A stretch of 64,000 nucleotides of DNA, from positions 1,860,001 to 1,924,000 of the forward strand of contig NZ_JACCFO010000001.1 in the NCBI RefSeq assembly GCF_013410565.1, written 5' to 3'. Origin of the DNA: Streptomonospora nanhaiensis (GTDB lineage: Bacteria > Actinomycetota > Actinomycetes > Streptosporangiales > Streptosporangiaceae). Made by a program: the position numbers and the translations under genes. Positions 45,245-56,181 of this stretch are shown here, piece by piece; within the stretch, counting starts at the first letter, position 1, and each line of letters begins with the position of its first letter. The notes beneath the pieces were generated by a model. The model worked only from the letters and a program-made list of their open reading frames with translations, ran no database searches and had not been told where the DNA came from.

Positions 45245-46540
45245 TCAGCCCGCCAGCCGCTCGTGCCAGGCCCGCGCCGAGGTGTCGGTCAGCGAGGCCA
45301 CCTGGTCGATGACCACCCGCAGCGCCGCCGCGTCGTCGGAGGCGTGCTCGTAGGCGGCGCGGAACGCGGGCTCCAGTGTGGCCGGGGCGCCCACCCGCAC
45401 GGCGGCCACGAGTTCGGCGATCAGTTCGCGCTCGCGGGCCTGGTAGGCCACCGCCTCGGAGCGCGCCATCACGTAGTGCGCGGTGAGCGCCTTGAGCAGC
45501 GCGCACTCCAGCAGGGTTCGGCGCGGCACGACCAGGTCGGCGGCGTAGCGGGTGATGGGTTCGGCACCGTGGTCGGCGCGGGTGGCCCGCTCCGCCGACC
45601 GGCAGAAGCGGCCGATCAGCTCGCTGGTGAGGTTCTTCAGGGCGGCGAGGGAGGTGATGTCGCCGCTGAAGTCGGCCGGCCAGAAGGGCTCGGCCAGGAG
45701 GTCGGTGAAGACCTCTTCCAGCTCGGCCGCTCCGGCGTCGCAGTACAGCTCGGCGGCGATCGCGCAGACCTGGGCGCGCTCGGTGCGGCTGCGCAGCGCG
45801 GGCAGGCGGATCATGCCCGCGTAGAGGGCGTCCTCCAGGTCGTGCACGGAGTAGGCGACGTCGTCGGACCAGTCCATGACCTGCGCCTCGAAGCAGACCG
45901 GCGGCTCGGGGCCGTCGGTGGCGGGCGCCTCGGCGCGGATCCACTCGAAGACCGGGAGGTCGTCGGGGTAGCAGTTGAACTTGTGCGTGGTCCGGCCCCC
46001 TCCCCCGCGCGGCCAGGGGTACTTGAGGGTGGCGTCGAGGGTGGCCCGGGTGAGGTTGAGCCCGGCGCTGCGGCCGAGCGGCGGGCCGCCGCCGGTGACG
46101 ACCTTGCCCTCCAGCCGGGTCAGCAGCCGCAGGCTCTGGGCGTTGCCCTCGAAGCCGCCGCAGGCGGCGGCCGCGGCGTCCAGCGCCCGCTCCCCGTTGT
46201 GCCCGAACGGCGGGTGGCCGAGGTCGTGCGCCAGGCAGGCGGCCTCGACCAGGTCGGGGTCGCACCCCAGGGCCGCGCCGAGTTCCCGCCCGATCTGCGC
46301 GCACTCCAGGGAGTGCGTCAGCCGGGTCCGCGGGAAGTCGCTCGCCCCGGGCTGCACGACCTGGGTCTTGGCCGCCAGCCGCCGCAGCGCGAAACTGTGC
46401 AGGACGCGGGCGCGGTCCCGCTCGAAGGGCCCCCGGGCCCGGTTCTTGGGCGGCTCGGCCGCCCACCGCCGCCGGTCGGGCTCGCCGTATCCGGGCGGCG
46501 GGGTCTCCTCGGCGGCGCGCACTGGTATGTCCATCGCCAT
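45245..46540 (-). CDS. dgt: Deoxyguanosinetriphosphate triphosphohydrolase-like protein
   Basis: 431 residues of the HD superfamily. It hydrolyses dNTPs to deoxynucleosides and triphosphate. The HD residues are in RTRLTHSLE, CLAHDLGHPPFGHNGE (His-Asp) and MDWSDDVAYSVHDLED. The N-terminal FERDRARVLHSFALRRLAAKTQV is a dGTPase hallmark. Often dgt lies by dnaG in actinobacteria; here it is about 20 kb away. ATG 46540 or 46534 may be used. Confidence 0.92.
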   Translation of the reverse strand: MAMDIPVRAAEETPPPGYGEPDRRRWAAEPPKNRARGPFERDRARVLHSFALRRLAAKTQVVQPGASDFPRTRLTHSLECAQIGRELGAALGCDPDLVEAACLAHDLGHPPFGHNGERALDAAAAACGGFEGNAQSLRLLTRLEGKVVTGGGPPLGRSAGLNLTRATLDATLKYPWPRGGGGRTTHKFNCYPDDLPVFEWIRAEAPATDGPEPPVCFEAQVMDWSDDVAYSVHDLEDALYAGMIRLPALRSRTERAQVCAIAAELYCDAGAAELEEVFTDLLAEPFWPADFSGDITSLAALKNLTSELIGRFCRSAERATRADHGAEPITRYAADLVVPRRTLLECALLKALTAHYVMARSEAVAYQARERELIAELVAAVRVGAPATLEPAFRAAYEHASDDAAALRVVIDQVASLTDTSARAWHERLAG

Positions 46541-46613
46541 CGACTCTAGGCAACCCCGCGGCCCGGGGCCGGGCTTTTCCGCGTGACGTCGCCGACCCCG
46601 CTCGGCCGGGGCG

Positions 46614-47837
46614 TCAGGCGGCGTCGACCTCGATGTCGCTGCTGTCGCCGAAGATCCAGTAGTACCAGAGCGACGCCGTCTCGCGGGTGATGTACCAGAG
46701 CTGGGTCTTGCGCTCCAGCACGGCCGGGCCCGAGCGGGACGGCGACGTCGCGGCCTCGATGCCGAAGTCCTCGGCCATGAGGCGGGAGCGCAGGCTGTGC
46801 CAGGGGTCGCTGACGATCACGGCGCTGGACCACCCCTGCTCGGCGTAGACGCGGGCCACCGCGCGCATGCTCTGCAGGGTGTCGTTGCCCTCGCCGACCG
46901 CCACGACGTTCTCGGCGGGGACCCCCTGGGCCACGAGCCAGTCGCGGCCCGAACCCGCCTCGGTGAAGTTGTCGCCGGGCTGGTTGCCGCCGACCGTGAC
47001 GATCATCGGCGCCACGCCCTCGCGGTAGAGGGTCTCGGCGTGGGCGAGGCGGGCCTCGAAGATCGGTGAGGGGCGCCCGTTGTACTGGCTGGCGCCCAGC
47101 ACCACGATCGCGTCGGAGGCCGGCCGCTCGTCTGCGCGGGCGGTCAGCCAGACCCAGCCCCAGGTGGCCGGGGGGATCGCGACGGCCACGAGCAGTACCA
47201 GGGCGATGATCCGGCCGATGCGGAGCCGGCGGCGCCGGGGCGGGGGGTCGTCGGTGCCGCGGCCGCGCCGCCGGGAGCGCGGCGGCTCCGCCGGCGGGCG
47301 GGGGGCCGTGCGCGGGCGCTCCAGGGTGCGGGTGGTGTCGGCGCCGAGGCCGCCGGCGGCCGGGCGGTCGGCGCGGGTGTCGTCGGCGGCGGCCGCGCCG
47401 TAGGCGCCGCCCCCGCGCTCGGCGGCTGCGCCGTCGCCCGTGCCGTCCGCGCCGTGGGCGTCGTAGCCGCCGTAGCTCTCGGGCCGGGGAAAGGCGCGCC
47501 CGGCACGCGTGGCCGGGTCGTCGGCGCCCACGACGCTGCCCGGCACCGTGCCCGCGCCTTGGGCGACCGCACCGCCCGGCGCGCCCGCTCCGCCCTCGGC
47601 CGAAGGGCCCAGGGCGCCGGCACCCGCCGGCTCGGGGATCTCGCGGTCCGCCCGGGTCAGCGGCTGGGTGCGCGTCTCAGCGCCGCCCACGGGTGTGGCC
47701 CCCACCGCCCGGGTGTCGATGACGGGCTCGGCGTGGTCGCCGCGGACGAAGACGCGGGTCCCCTCGGCGTCGACGTCGAGCGCCCGGTCTGGCCGCGATC
47801 CACCCCCGTGGTCGCCCCCCGATGTCCGCACCTTCAC
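46614..47837 (-). CDS. YdcF/SanA-like (DUF218) membrane protein with long disordered N terminus
   Basis: About 407 residues from GTG 47837. Residues 1-210 are Gly/Ala/Pro/Asp-rich and probably disordered. A basic PRRRRLRIGR precedes one membrane helix (IIALVLLVAVAIPPATWGWV). The C-terminal DUF218 domain reads SDAIVVLGASQYNGRPSPIFEARLAHAETLYREG, with SAVIVSDPWHSLRSRLMAEDFG. Such proteins act in envelope or vancomycin-related homeostasis in other bacteria. The start is uncertain because the N terminus is low complexity; a nearby GTG 47831 is also possible. Confidence 0.78.
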   Translation of the reverse strand: MKVRTSGGDHGGGSRPDRALDVDAEGTRVFVRGDHAEPVIDTRAVGATPVGGAETRTQPLTRADREIPEPAGAGALGPSAEGGAGAPGGAVAQGAGTVPGSVVGADDPATRAGRAFPRPESYGGYDAHGADGTGDGAAAERGGGAYGAAAADDTRADRPAAGGLGADTTRTLERPRTAPRPPAEPPRSRRRGRGTDDPPPRRRRLRIGRIIALVLLVAVAIPPATWGWVWLTARADERPASDAIVVLGASQYNGRPSPIFEARLAHAETLYREGVAPMIVTVGGNQPGDNFTEAGSGRDWLVAQGVPAENVVAVGEGNDTLQSMRAVARVYAEQGWSSAVIVSDPWHSLRSRLMAEDFGIEAATSPSRSGPAVLERKTQLWYITRETASLWYYWIFGDSSDIEVDAA

Positions 47838-48242
47838 CCCCCGATATCGATGAGTGGACTCGCCCGACGATAGCCGACATCCGTGCCGGTGACGGCTGTG
47901 TTCGCGGCCTTTACCGGCCGCGCGCCGGCGGCGCGGGCGCGGCGCCGCAGGCACGGGCTCCGCGGCGGTTGTTCCGCGCCCTGGTCCCGCACATATTACG
48001 GAAAGGTCACGGTCCCGGTGTGCGGACACGGGCGTGCGGAGCGTCACCCGCCGCCGCGGAACCGGCCGAGCGCACCGACGTGCCGGCGCCCTGACGCCCC
48101 CGGCGGGCAACCGTCCCGACCGCCCGCCTGGGCCCCGCCGCCGCTCCCGGCGGCACCGCACACGCCGCCGCCCGTCGGCCGCCGGTCGGGGCGGGTCCGC
48201 CGGGCGGCGGGGCCGGGGCCGATGCGGCCCCGGCCGGGGGAC
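47838..48242. other. 405-bp interval between the YdcF-like gene and ppdK
   Basis: No gene recognised. Most is GC-rich and repetitive (GGCGGCGCGGGC and similar). One A/T-richer island at about 47990-48012 (CACATATTACGGAAAGG) stands out and may hold a promoter; on the plus strand TTGTTC, 17 bp and CATATT could be -35/-10, although no plus-strand gene follows. The ppdK terminator should be in the first part, but no single dominant hairpin was singled out. Confidence 0.45.
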
Positions 48243-50921
<2,679 letters not shown>

Positions 50922-51386
50922 GGTGGCTCCCTGCTGTCGAAGGACCTGGACGGCCGCTCCTCCTCGAATGCGCGCGACTTTATCCTTCGGACGCCGTAAA
51001 ACCTCTCACCCCACCCTACTATTGACATTTTCGCAGGTAGAAGCATTGCAAAAGGTCTAAACCAATGGTCCACCAGTGAACCACCGGCCACCCGGTCGCC
51101 GAGGGCACCTCCACGGCACCCGATCGCACGCCAAAGCAGGTGGAGACGGGTGTGACGGGTGAGGCGGATGCGCCGGGGCGGCGGTGCGGCTCGGTGGCCC
51201 AATCCCCCGCCCAGCCGCGCGGTCGGCGGCGCGCGCGGGCGATGGCCGGGGCCGCGGCCACCCACAACCGAACCGGTGATCACGGCCCCGAACCCCGTCG
51301 CCCCCACCGCGTTCTTCACCCCCTCGCCGCCTGAGCGACGCGCGCACCCGGGTCTCCCTCGTGCGGCGCGCTGGCATGATCGGGCT
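50922..51386. other. Divergent intergenic region of ppdK and the DUF2252 gene
   Basis: 465 bp with a distinctly A/T-richer patch at 51015-51065. On the plus strand TTGACA (51022-51027) is a perfect -35, with ATTGCA 17 bp on as a weak -10. The patch also has an imperfect inverted repeat TTTTCGCA, ten bases, TTGCAAAA (51028-51053), a possible operator. The rest is GC-rich with no gene found. Transcription starts for both genes are expected here. Confidence 0.5.
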
Positions 51387-52745
51387 ATGCCCGACTTTCG
51401 CGCGATGGTGAACGACTCCTCGCCCCAGTCCCGCCAGGAGCGGATCGTCACGACCCTGGTCGAGGCGTTCTCCGAACTCATGGAGGCCGACCCCGACGCC
51501 TTCCGCACCAAGTTCCGCAAGATGGCGGCCGACCCCTTCGCGTTCTACCGGGGCGGCGCCTGCCTGTTCTACGCCGACGTGGCCGGGTTCGAGGACCCCT
51601 GGGCCGACGAGCGCACCTCGCGGGTGTGGATCCAGGGCGACCTGCACGCCGAGAACTTCGGCACCTACATGGACGCGCAGGGCGTCCTCATCTTCGACGT
51701 CAACGACTTCGACGAGGCCTATCTGGGCCACTTCACCTGGGACGTCAGCCGGTTCGTGGCCAGCGTCGCCCTGCTGGGCCGCCGCAAGGCGCTGTCTGAC
51801 GACGACATCGACGGCCTGGTGGCGGTCTACGTCCGGGCCTACATCGACCAGGTGCGCCGGTTCGCCGAGCACAGCGGCGACGAGGCGTTCTCGCTGCGCC
51901 TGGACACCACCGAGGGCGCCATCCACCAGGTCCTGCTGCGCAGCCGGATGCACAGCCGGGTGGCGCTGCTGGACTCCATGACCCGCGTGGAGCACTACGA
52001 GCGCCGCTTCCGCGACGAGGCGGGTGTGCGGCGGCTGGGCGAGGAGGAGCACGCGGCGGTGTGCGCGGCGTTCGACGCCTACCGCTCCACCATCCCCGAC
52101 GACAAGCGCTTCCGCTCGATCGCCTACCGAGTGAAGGACGTGGTGGGCAAGGCGGGGTTCGGCATCGGCAGCGCCGGCCTGCCCGCCTACAACGTGCTGA
52201 TCGAGGGCTACAGCGAGGCCCTGGACAACGACGTGGTCCTGTCCATGAAGCAGGGCAACGTCGCCGCGCCCTCCCGCGTGGTGCGCGATCCCCGGATCAA
52301 GGACTACTTCCTGCACCACGGGCACCGCACGGCCGTGTCCCAGCGCGCGCTCCAGGCGCACTCCGACCCCCTGCTCGGCCACACCGAGCTCAACGGGACC
52401 GGGTTCGTCGTCTCCGAGCTCTCTCCCTACTCCGCCGACCTGGACTGGAGCAACCTGACCGAGCCCGAGGAGATCGCCCCGGTCCTGGCCTACCTCGGCC
52501 GCGCCACCGCCAAGGCGCACTGCGTCTCCGACCGCGACTCCGACCAGACCCTGGTCACCGTGCAGACCGAGGAGGCGATCATCAACGTCCTCGACGGCCG
52601 CGAGGAGGAGTTCGTCGCCTGGAACACCGCCTTCGCCCGCGACTACGCCGAGCAGGCGCGCGTGGACCAGTCCCTGTTCGTGGACGCGTTCCGCAACAAC
52701 GCCATCCCCGGGGTCCGCTCCACCGCCCGCGCCACGCGAACCTGA
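51387..52745 (+). CDS. DUF2252 family protein
   Basis: 452 residues. DPFAFYRGGACLFYADVAGF, the RVWIQGDLHAENFGTYMD segment and IFDVNDFDEAYLGHFTWDVSRF are the DUF2252 signature; the GDLHxxNF and DFDE motifs resemble the catalytic loop of aminoglycoside phosphotransferase/kinase-like folds. ATG 51387 has a CATGAT box 5 bp upstream, so the transcript may be leaderless. Function is unknown; the kinase-like idea is inference from motif spacing. Confidence 0.88.
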   Translation: MPDFRAMVNDSSPQSRQERIVTTLVEAFSELMEADPDAFRTKFRKMAADPFAFYRGGACLFYADVAGFEDPWADERTSRVWIQGDLHAENFGTYMDAQGVLIFDVNDFDEAYLGHFTWDVSRFVASVALLGRRKALSDDDIDGLVAVYVRAYIDQVRRFAEHSGDEAFSLRLDTTEGAIHQVLLRSRMHSRVALLDSMTRVEHYERRFRDEAGVRRLGEEEHAAVCAAFDAYRSTIPDDKRFRSIAYRVKDVVGKAGFGIGSAGLPAYNVLIEGYSEALDNDVVLSMKQGNVAAPSRVVRDPRIKDYFLHHGHRTAVSQRALQAHSDPLLGHTELNGTGFVVSELSPYSADLDWSNLTEPEEIAPVLAYLGRATAKAHCVSDRDSDQTLVTVQTEEAIINVLDGREEEFVAWNTAFARDYAEQARVDQSLFVDAFRNNAIPGVRSTARATRT

Positions 52746-52908
52746 ATCCCTCGCCCCGGCCGTGCGGGGGCTCGTGCCCGCACGGCGCCCGGGTCTCCCC
52801 GCCCTCCCGACCTCCCGCCCCTCCCCGACCGCTTCGGCCACCCCGGGCACCCGGCCATCCCGCTCCCAACGGCGGTCCTGTGCCCAGAGCCACAGGAATA
52901 CGCGCGAG

Positions 52909-52930
52909 TAACCTACGGTTGCGTAGGTTA
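52909..52930. promoter_or_regulatory. Perfect 22-bp palindrome upstream of the hemolysin III gene
   Basis: Arms TAACCTACG and CGTAGGTTA are perfect complements around a GTTG spacer (52909-52930). It stands 132 bp before the hemolysin III family start in an otherwise G/C-dominated gap (52746-53062). The form resembles TetR-type operators. The regulator is not encoded nearby. Confidence 0.65.
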
Positions 52931-53062
52931 GTGTGGCTGTGGGCGCACCGCCCGCCGCATCGACCGCCCGAGCCGTCCGCGCCGGGGTGCGCCGCACGGC
53001 CGGCGGGCGCACGGGCGCCCGCGCCGAGCCGACAAGCGCTGAAGGAAGAAGGTGCACGGCAG

Positions 53063-53809
53063 GTGTGCGCACAGCAGTCCGATCCCGGCCCCCGGCAGCC
53101 GGAGCGCACGGGCGCCGTCCCGCCGGTCCGCGACCAGCAGGGCGCGCGCGGAATCGCCGCCGACCTCATGGAGGTCGTCAAGCCCCGGCTGCGCGGCTGG
53201 CTGCACCTGGGCACCGCCCCGCTCGCGCTGGCGGCGGGGATCGTCCTGGTCAGCCTCTCGCCGACCACCCCCGCCCTGGCCGCCAGCGCCGTCTACGCCG
53301 TCACCGCCGTCCTGCTGTTCACCACCTCGGCGGTCTACCACGTGGGCCGCTGGTCGGCGGCGGGCATGGCGGTGCTGCGGCGCATGGACCACGCCAACAT
53401 CTACCTGATCATCGCGGGCACCTACACCCCGTTCGTGCTGCTGGTCCTGGAGGGCACGCTGCGCACGGCGATGCTCACCCTCATCTGGACCGGGGCCGGA
53501 GCCGGGGTGCTGTTCAAGATCTTCTGGGTGAACGCCCCGCGCTGGCTGTCGACCGCGCTGTACCTGGCCATCGGCTGGGTGGCGGTGCTGTTCATCCCCC
53601 AGCTCGTCGGCGGCACCCACCCCGCCGCCTGGATCCTGGTGCTCATCGGCGGCGTGCTCTACAGCCTGGGCGCGGTGGTCTACGGCGCCAAGTGGCCCGA
53701 CCCCGCGCCGCGCTGGTTCGGGTTCCACGAGGTGTTCCACTCGCTGACCATCGCGGCCTACATCTGCCACTACATCGCGGTGTCGTTCGTCGTCTACGCG
53801 GCGACCTGA
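53063..53809 (+). CDS. Hemolysin III / TrhA family membrane protein
   Basis: 248 residues with seven membrane segments. VKPRLRGWLHLGTAPLALAAG starts the family core; TTSAVYHVGRW, RMDHANIYLIIAGTYTP and FHEVFHSLTIAAYICHYIAV carry the conserved Ser, Asp and His residues expected to bind zinc, as in PAQR proteins. Bacterial members are linked to membrane-lipid homeostasis rather than haemolysis. The start GTG 53063 follows AAGGAAGAAGG; the first 35 residues are not conserved, so ATG 53168 is an alternative. Confidence 0.88.
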   Translation: MCAQQSDPGPRQPERTGAVPPVRDQQGARGIAADLMEVVKPRLRGWLHLGTAPLALAAGIVLVSLSPTTPALAASAVYAVTAVLLFTTSAVYHVGRWSAAGMAVLRRMDHANIYLIIAGTYTPFVLLVLEGTLRTAMLTLIWTGAGAGVLFKIFWVNAPRWLSTALYLAIGWVAVLFIPQLVGGTHPAAWILVLIGGVLYSLGAVVYGAKWPDPAPRWFGFHEVFHSLTIAAYICHYIAVSFVVYAAT

Positions 53810-53977
53810 CGGCGGACACTCCGCACGGCGCGGCCTGGAACGGGTTCCGTACCCGGGTGGAGGCGGGCCGCTCGGCGCCGGATCCGGCTGTCCTCAGAGT
53901 CACGATTGGCTTACGCGGTCGGACGTTTCGGAGGGAAACCCTCCCCCGGCCCGCCGCCCCCGACTACGGTGAGAACC

Positions 53978-54009
53978 GGTTCAACCGGAAGTGTGCGTCC
54001 GGTTGAACC
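53978..54009. other. 12-bp inverted repeat in the convergent gap
   Basis: GGTTCAACCGGA (53978-53989), eight bases, and TCCGGTTGAACC (53998-54009) form a perfect stem. It lies about 170 bp past the hemolysin III gene stop and 210 bp past the glyS stop. It could be a terminator without T-run or a protein site; GGTTCAACCGG is itself partly self-complementary. The rest of 53810-54218 has no gene. Confidence 0.5.
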
Positions 54010-54148
54010 AGTGAGGCGGCCGGAGACCAATCCCCCCGGGTCCGGTCGCCTCTCCGCGTTCCCGGGGCCCTCCGCGCCCGCCCCGGCCACCGGTCCCGCC
54101 TCCCGGCCCGCCGCACCCGCCGCGCCCGGCGCCGCCGCCCAACGCGAA

Positions 54149-54179
54149 GGCCGGGGCGGGAGCACCTCCCGCCCCGGCC
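54149..54179 (-). terminator. Terminator of glyS
   Basis: Perfect 14-bp stem GGCCGGGGCGGGAG / CTCCCGCCCCGGCC with a 3-base loop, 40 bp past the glyS stop on the minus strand, followed by TTCGCGTT. It fits a GC-rich actinobacterial terminator. Confidence 0.75.
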
Positions 54180-54218
54180 GGGGCATCGCCTGCGGGCCGC
54201 CCCGGCGGGCGGCGCGCC

Positions 54219-55610
54219 TCAGCAGCCGGGCAGCCGCTCCACCAGGTACATCTCGACCTGGTCCAGCGACACCCGCTCCTGGGACATCGAGTCGCGCTCC
54301 CGCACGGTCACCGCGTGGTCCTCAAGGGTGTCGAAGTCGACGGTGACGCAGAACGGCGTGCCGATCTCGTCCTGGCGGCGGTAGCGGCGGCCGATCGCGC
54401 CGGCGTCGTCGAACTCCACGTTCCACCGCTTGCGCAGCCGCGCGGCGAGGTCGCGGGCCTTGGGCGAGAGGTCGGCGTTGCGCGACAGCGGCAGCACGGC
54501 GGCCTTGACCGGCGCGAGCCGGGGGTCCAGCCGCATCACGGCGCGCTTCTCCAGTTTGCCCTTGGCGTTGGGCGCCTCGTCGACGTTGTAGGCGTCGAGC
54601 ATGAAGGTCAGCATCGCGCGGTCGACACCGGCCGCCGGCTCGATGACGTAGGGCACGTAGCGCTCGTTGTTCTCCTGGTCGAAGAACGACAGGTCGGTGC
54701 CCGACGCCTGGGAGTGGGTGGTGAGGTCGTAGTCGGTGCGGTTGGCGATGCCCTCGAGCTCGCCCCACTCCGAGCCCACGAAGTTGAACCGGTACTCGAT
54801 GTCGACGGTGCGCTTGGAGTAGTGCGACAGCTTCTCCTGCGGGTGCTCGTAGAGCCGCAGGTTGTCCTTTGAGATGCCCAGGTCGACGTACCACTGCATG
54901 CGGGTGTCGATCCAGTACTGGTGCCATTCCTCGTCGTCGCCGGGGCGGACGAAGAACTCCATCTCCATCTGCTCGAACTCGCGGGTGCGGAAGATGAAGT
55001 TGCCCGGGGTGATCTCGTTGCGGAAGGACTTGCCGACCTGGCCGATGCCGAACGGGATCTTCTTGCGCGCGCTCTGCTGCACGTTCAGGTAGTTGATGAA
55101 GATGCCCTGGGCGGTCTCGGGGCGCAGGAACGCCAGGCCGGACTCGTCGTCCTGGACGGCGCCGAGGTAGGTCCGCAGCATGGCGTTGAACATGCGCGGC
55201 TCGGTGAACGACTTCTTCGCGCCGCAGTTGGGGCAGGCGAGGTCGTCCAGGCCGTTCTCGGGCGCGCCGCCGTGCTTCTCCTCGTAGGCTTCGAGCAGGT
55301 GGTCGGGGCGGAAGCGCTTGTGGCAGGACTGGCACTCGGTCAGCGGGTCGACGAACGCCTTGACGTGGCCCGAGGCCTCCCAGACCTCGCGGGCCAGGAT
55401 GACGCTGGAGTCGAGGCCGACGATGTCCTCGCGCTCCTGCACCATCGCGCGCCACCACTGGCGCTTGACGTTGCTCTTCAGCTCCACACCCAAGGGGCCG
55501 TAGTCCCAAGAGGCGCGCAGACCCCCGTAGATCTCGCTGGAGGGGTAGACCAGGCCCCGCCGCTTGGCGAGGTTGACCAGGGCGTCCATTGCCTCAGACT
55601 TGGCGGCCAT
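54219..55610 (-). CDS. glyS: Glycyl-tRNA synthetase (class II, dimeric)
   Basis: 463 residues, the usual size of the bacterial alpha2 enzyme. [23 protein letters not shown] starts the core; [25 protein letters not shown] is motif 2; a zinc site is formed by CQSCHKRF and CPNCGAKK; and [19 protein letters not shown] is motif 3. The C-terminal anticodon domain ends [23 protein letters not shown] 55610 follows GAGAGAG. Residues upstream in frame belong to no family and were excluded. Confidence 0.96.
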   Translation of the reverse strand: MAAKSEAMDALVNLAKRRGLVYPSSEIYGGLRASWDYGPLGVELKSNVKRQWWRAMVQEREDIVGLDSSVILAREVWEASGHVKAFVDPLTECQSCHKRFRPDHLLEAYEEKHGGAPENGLDDLACPNCGAKKSFTEPRMFNAMLRTYLGAVQDDESGLAFLRPETAQGIFINYLNVQQSARKKIPFGIGQVGKSFRNEITPGNFIFRTREFEQMEMEFFVRPGDDEEWHQYWIDTRMQWYVDLGISKDNLRLYEHPQEKLSHYSKRTVDIEYRFNFVGSEWGELEGIANRTDYDLTTHSQASGTDLSFFDQENNERYVPYVIEPAAGVDRAMLTFMLDAYNVDEAPNAKGKLEKRAVMRLDPRLAPVKAAVLPLSRNADLSPKARDLAARLRKRWNVEFDDAGAIGRRYRRQDEIGTPFCVTVDFDTLEDHAVTVRERDSMSQERVSLDQVEMYLVERLPGC

Positions 55611-55798
55611 AAGCTCTCTCGATTCTCCATCCGGCTGGCGGTCGGTGGATCGCGCAACGTTGTTGATCCGGTGAGTGCCCAGCTTAAGGGACCGCCGGAA
55701 GGGCGCGTGCACCATTGGCGATACCGGCGGCGACCGGCCGCGACGGACCGCCGCGCCGGTGCCCCGCGCGCCGGGCGGGGGCGCGGGCCGGCGCCGGA

Positions 55799-56107
55799 TC
55801 AGCCCTCGGCCGGGGCCCCGGCGGCGCGGTGCGCGACCACCTCGAAGGCGCTGGGCTCGTTGCGGGCCTGCGCGAGCAGGGGCACGGCGGCCACCCGCAC
55901 GTCGAAGTTCGACAGCGCCCGGCGGTAGGCGCCGGCGCCGTCCCACTCGGTCACGACGGTCCACAGCCGCGGGTCGTCGGCGGCGCGCCCCACCCAGGAG
56001 CGGCGGAACCCCGGGCGCGCGGCCATGGCGGCCACCGCGGCCTCGGCGCGCGCGGTGAAGTCCTCGACCTCGTCGGGGGCGACGGTGAACCGGGTGATCA
56101 CGACCAC
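55799..56107 (-). CDS. Small antibiotic-biosynthesis-monooxygenase (ABM) domain protein
   Basis: 102 residues forming a dimeric alpha-beta barrel fold. [22 protein letters not shown] and [25 protein letters not shown] are typical ABM features. Many such proteins are haem- or quinone-related oxygenases or merely structural; no catalytic residue allows a choice. GTG start at 56107. It lies 74 bp past the stop of the long transferase gene on the same strand and could be co-transcribed. Confidence 0.8.
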   Translation of the reverse strand: MVVITRFTVAPDEVEDFTARAEAAVAAMAARPGFRRSWVGRAADDPRLWTVVTEWDGAGAYRRALSNFDVRVAAVPLLAQARNEPSAFEVVAHRAAGAPAEG

Positions 56108-56181
56108 CCGGCCATCCTCTCACCCTCGGCGGGGCCCCGGGACACCCGGGCCGCCCCGGGCGGCCGGGCCGGCGCGCCCCG

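Noticed and set aside
48010..48060. c-di-AMP (ydaO-type) riboswitch suggested by GGAAAGGTCACGG
   Set aside because: Only a short word matches my memory of such leaders; no supporting pairing was found, and the strand does not lead into a suitable gene.
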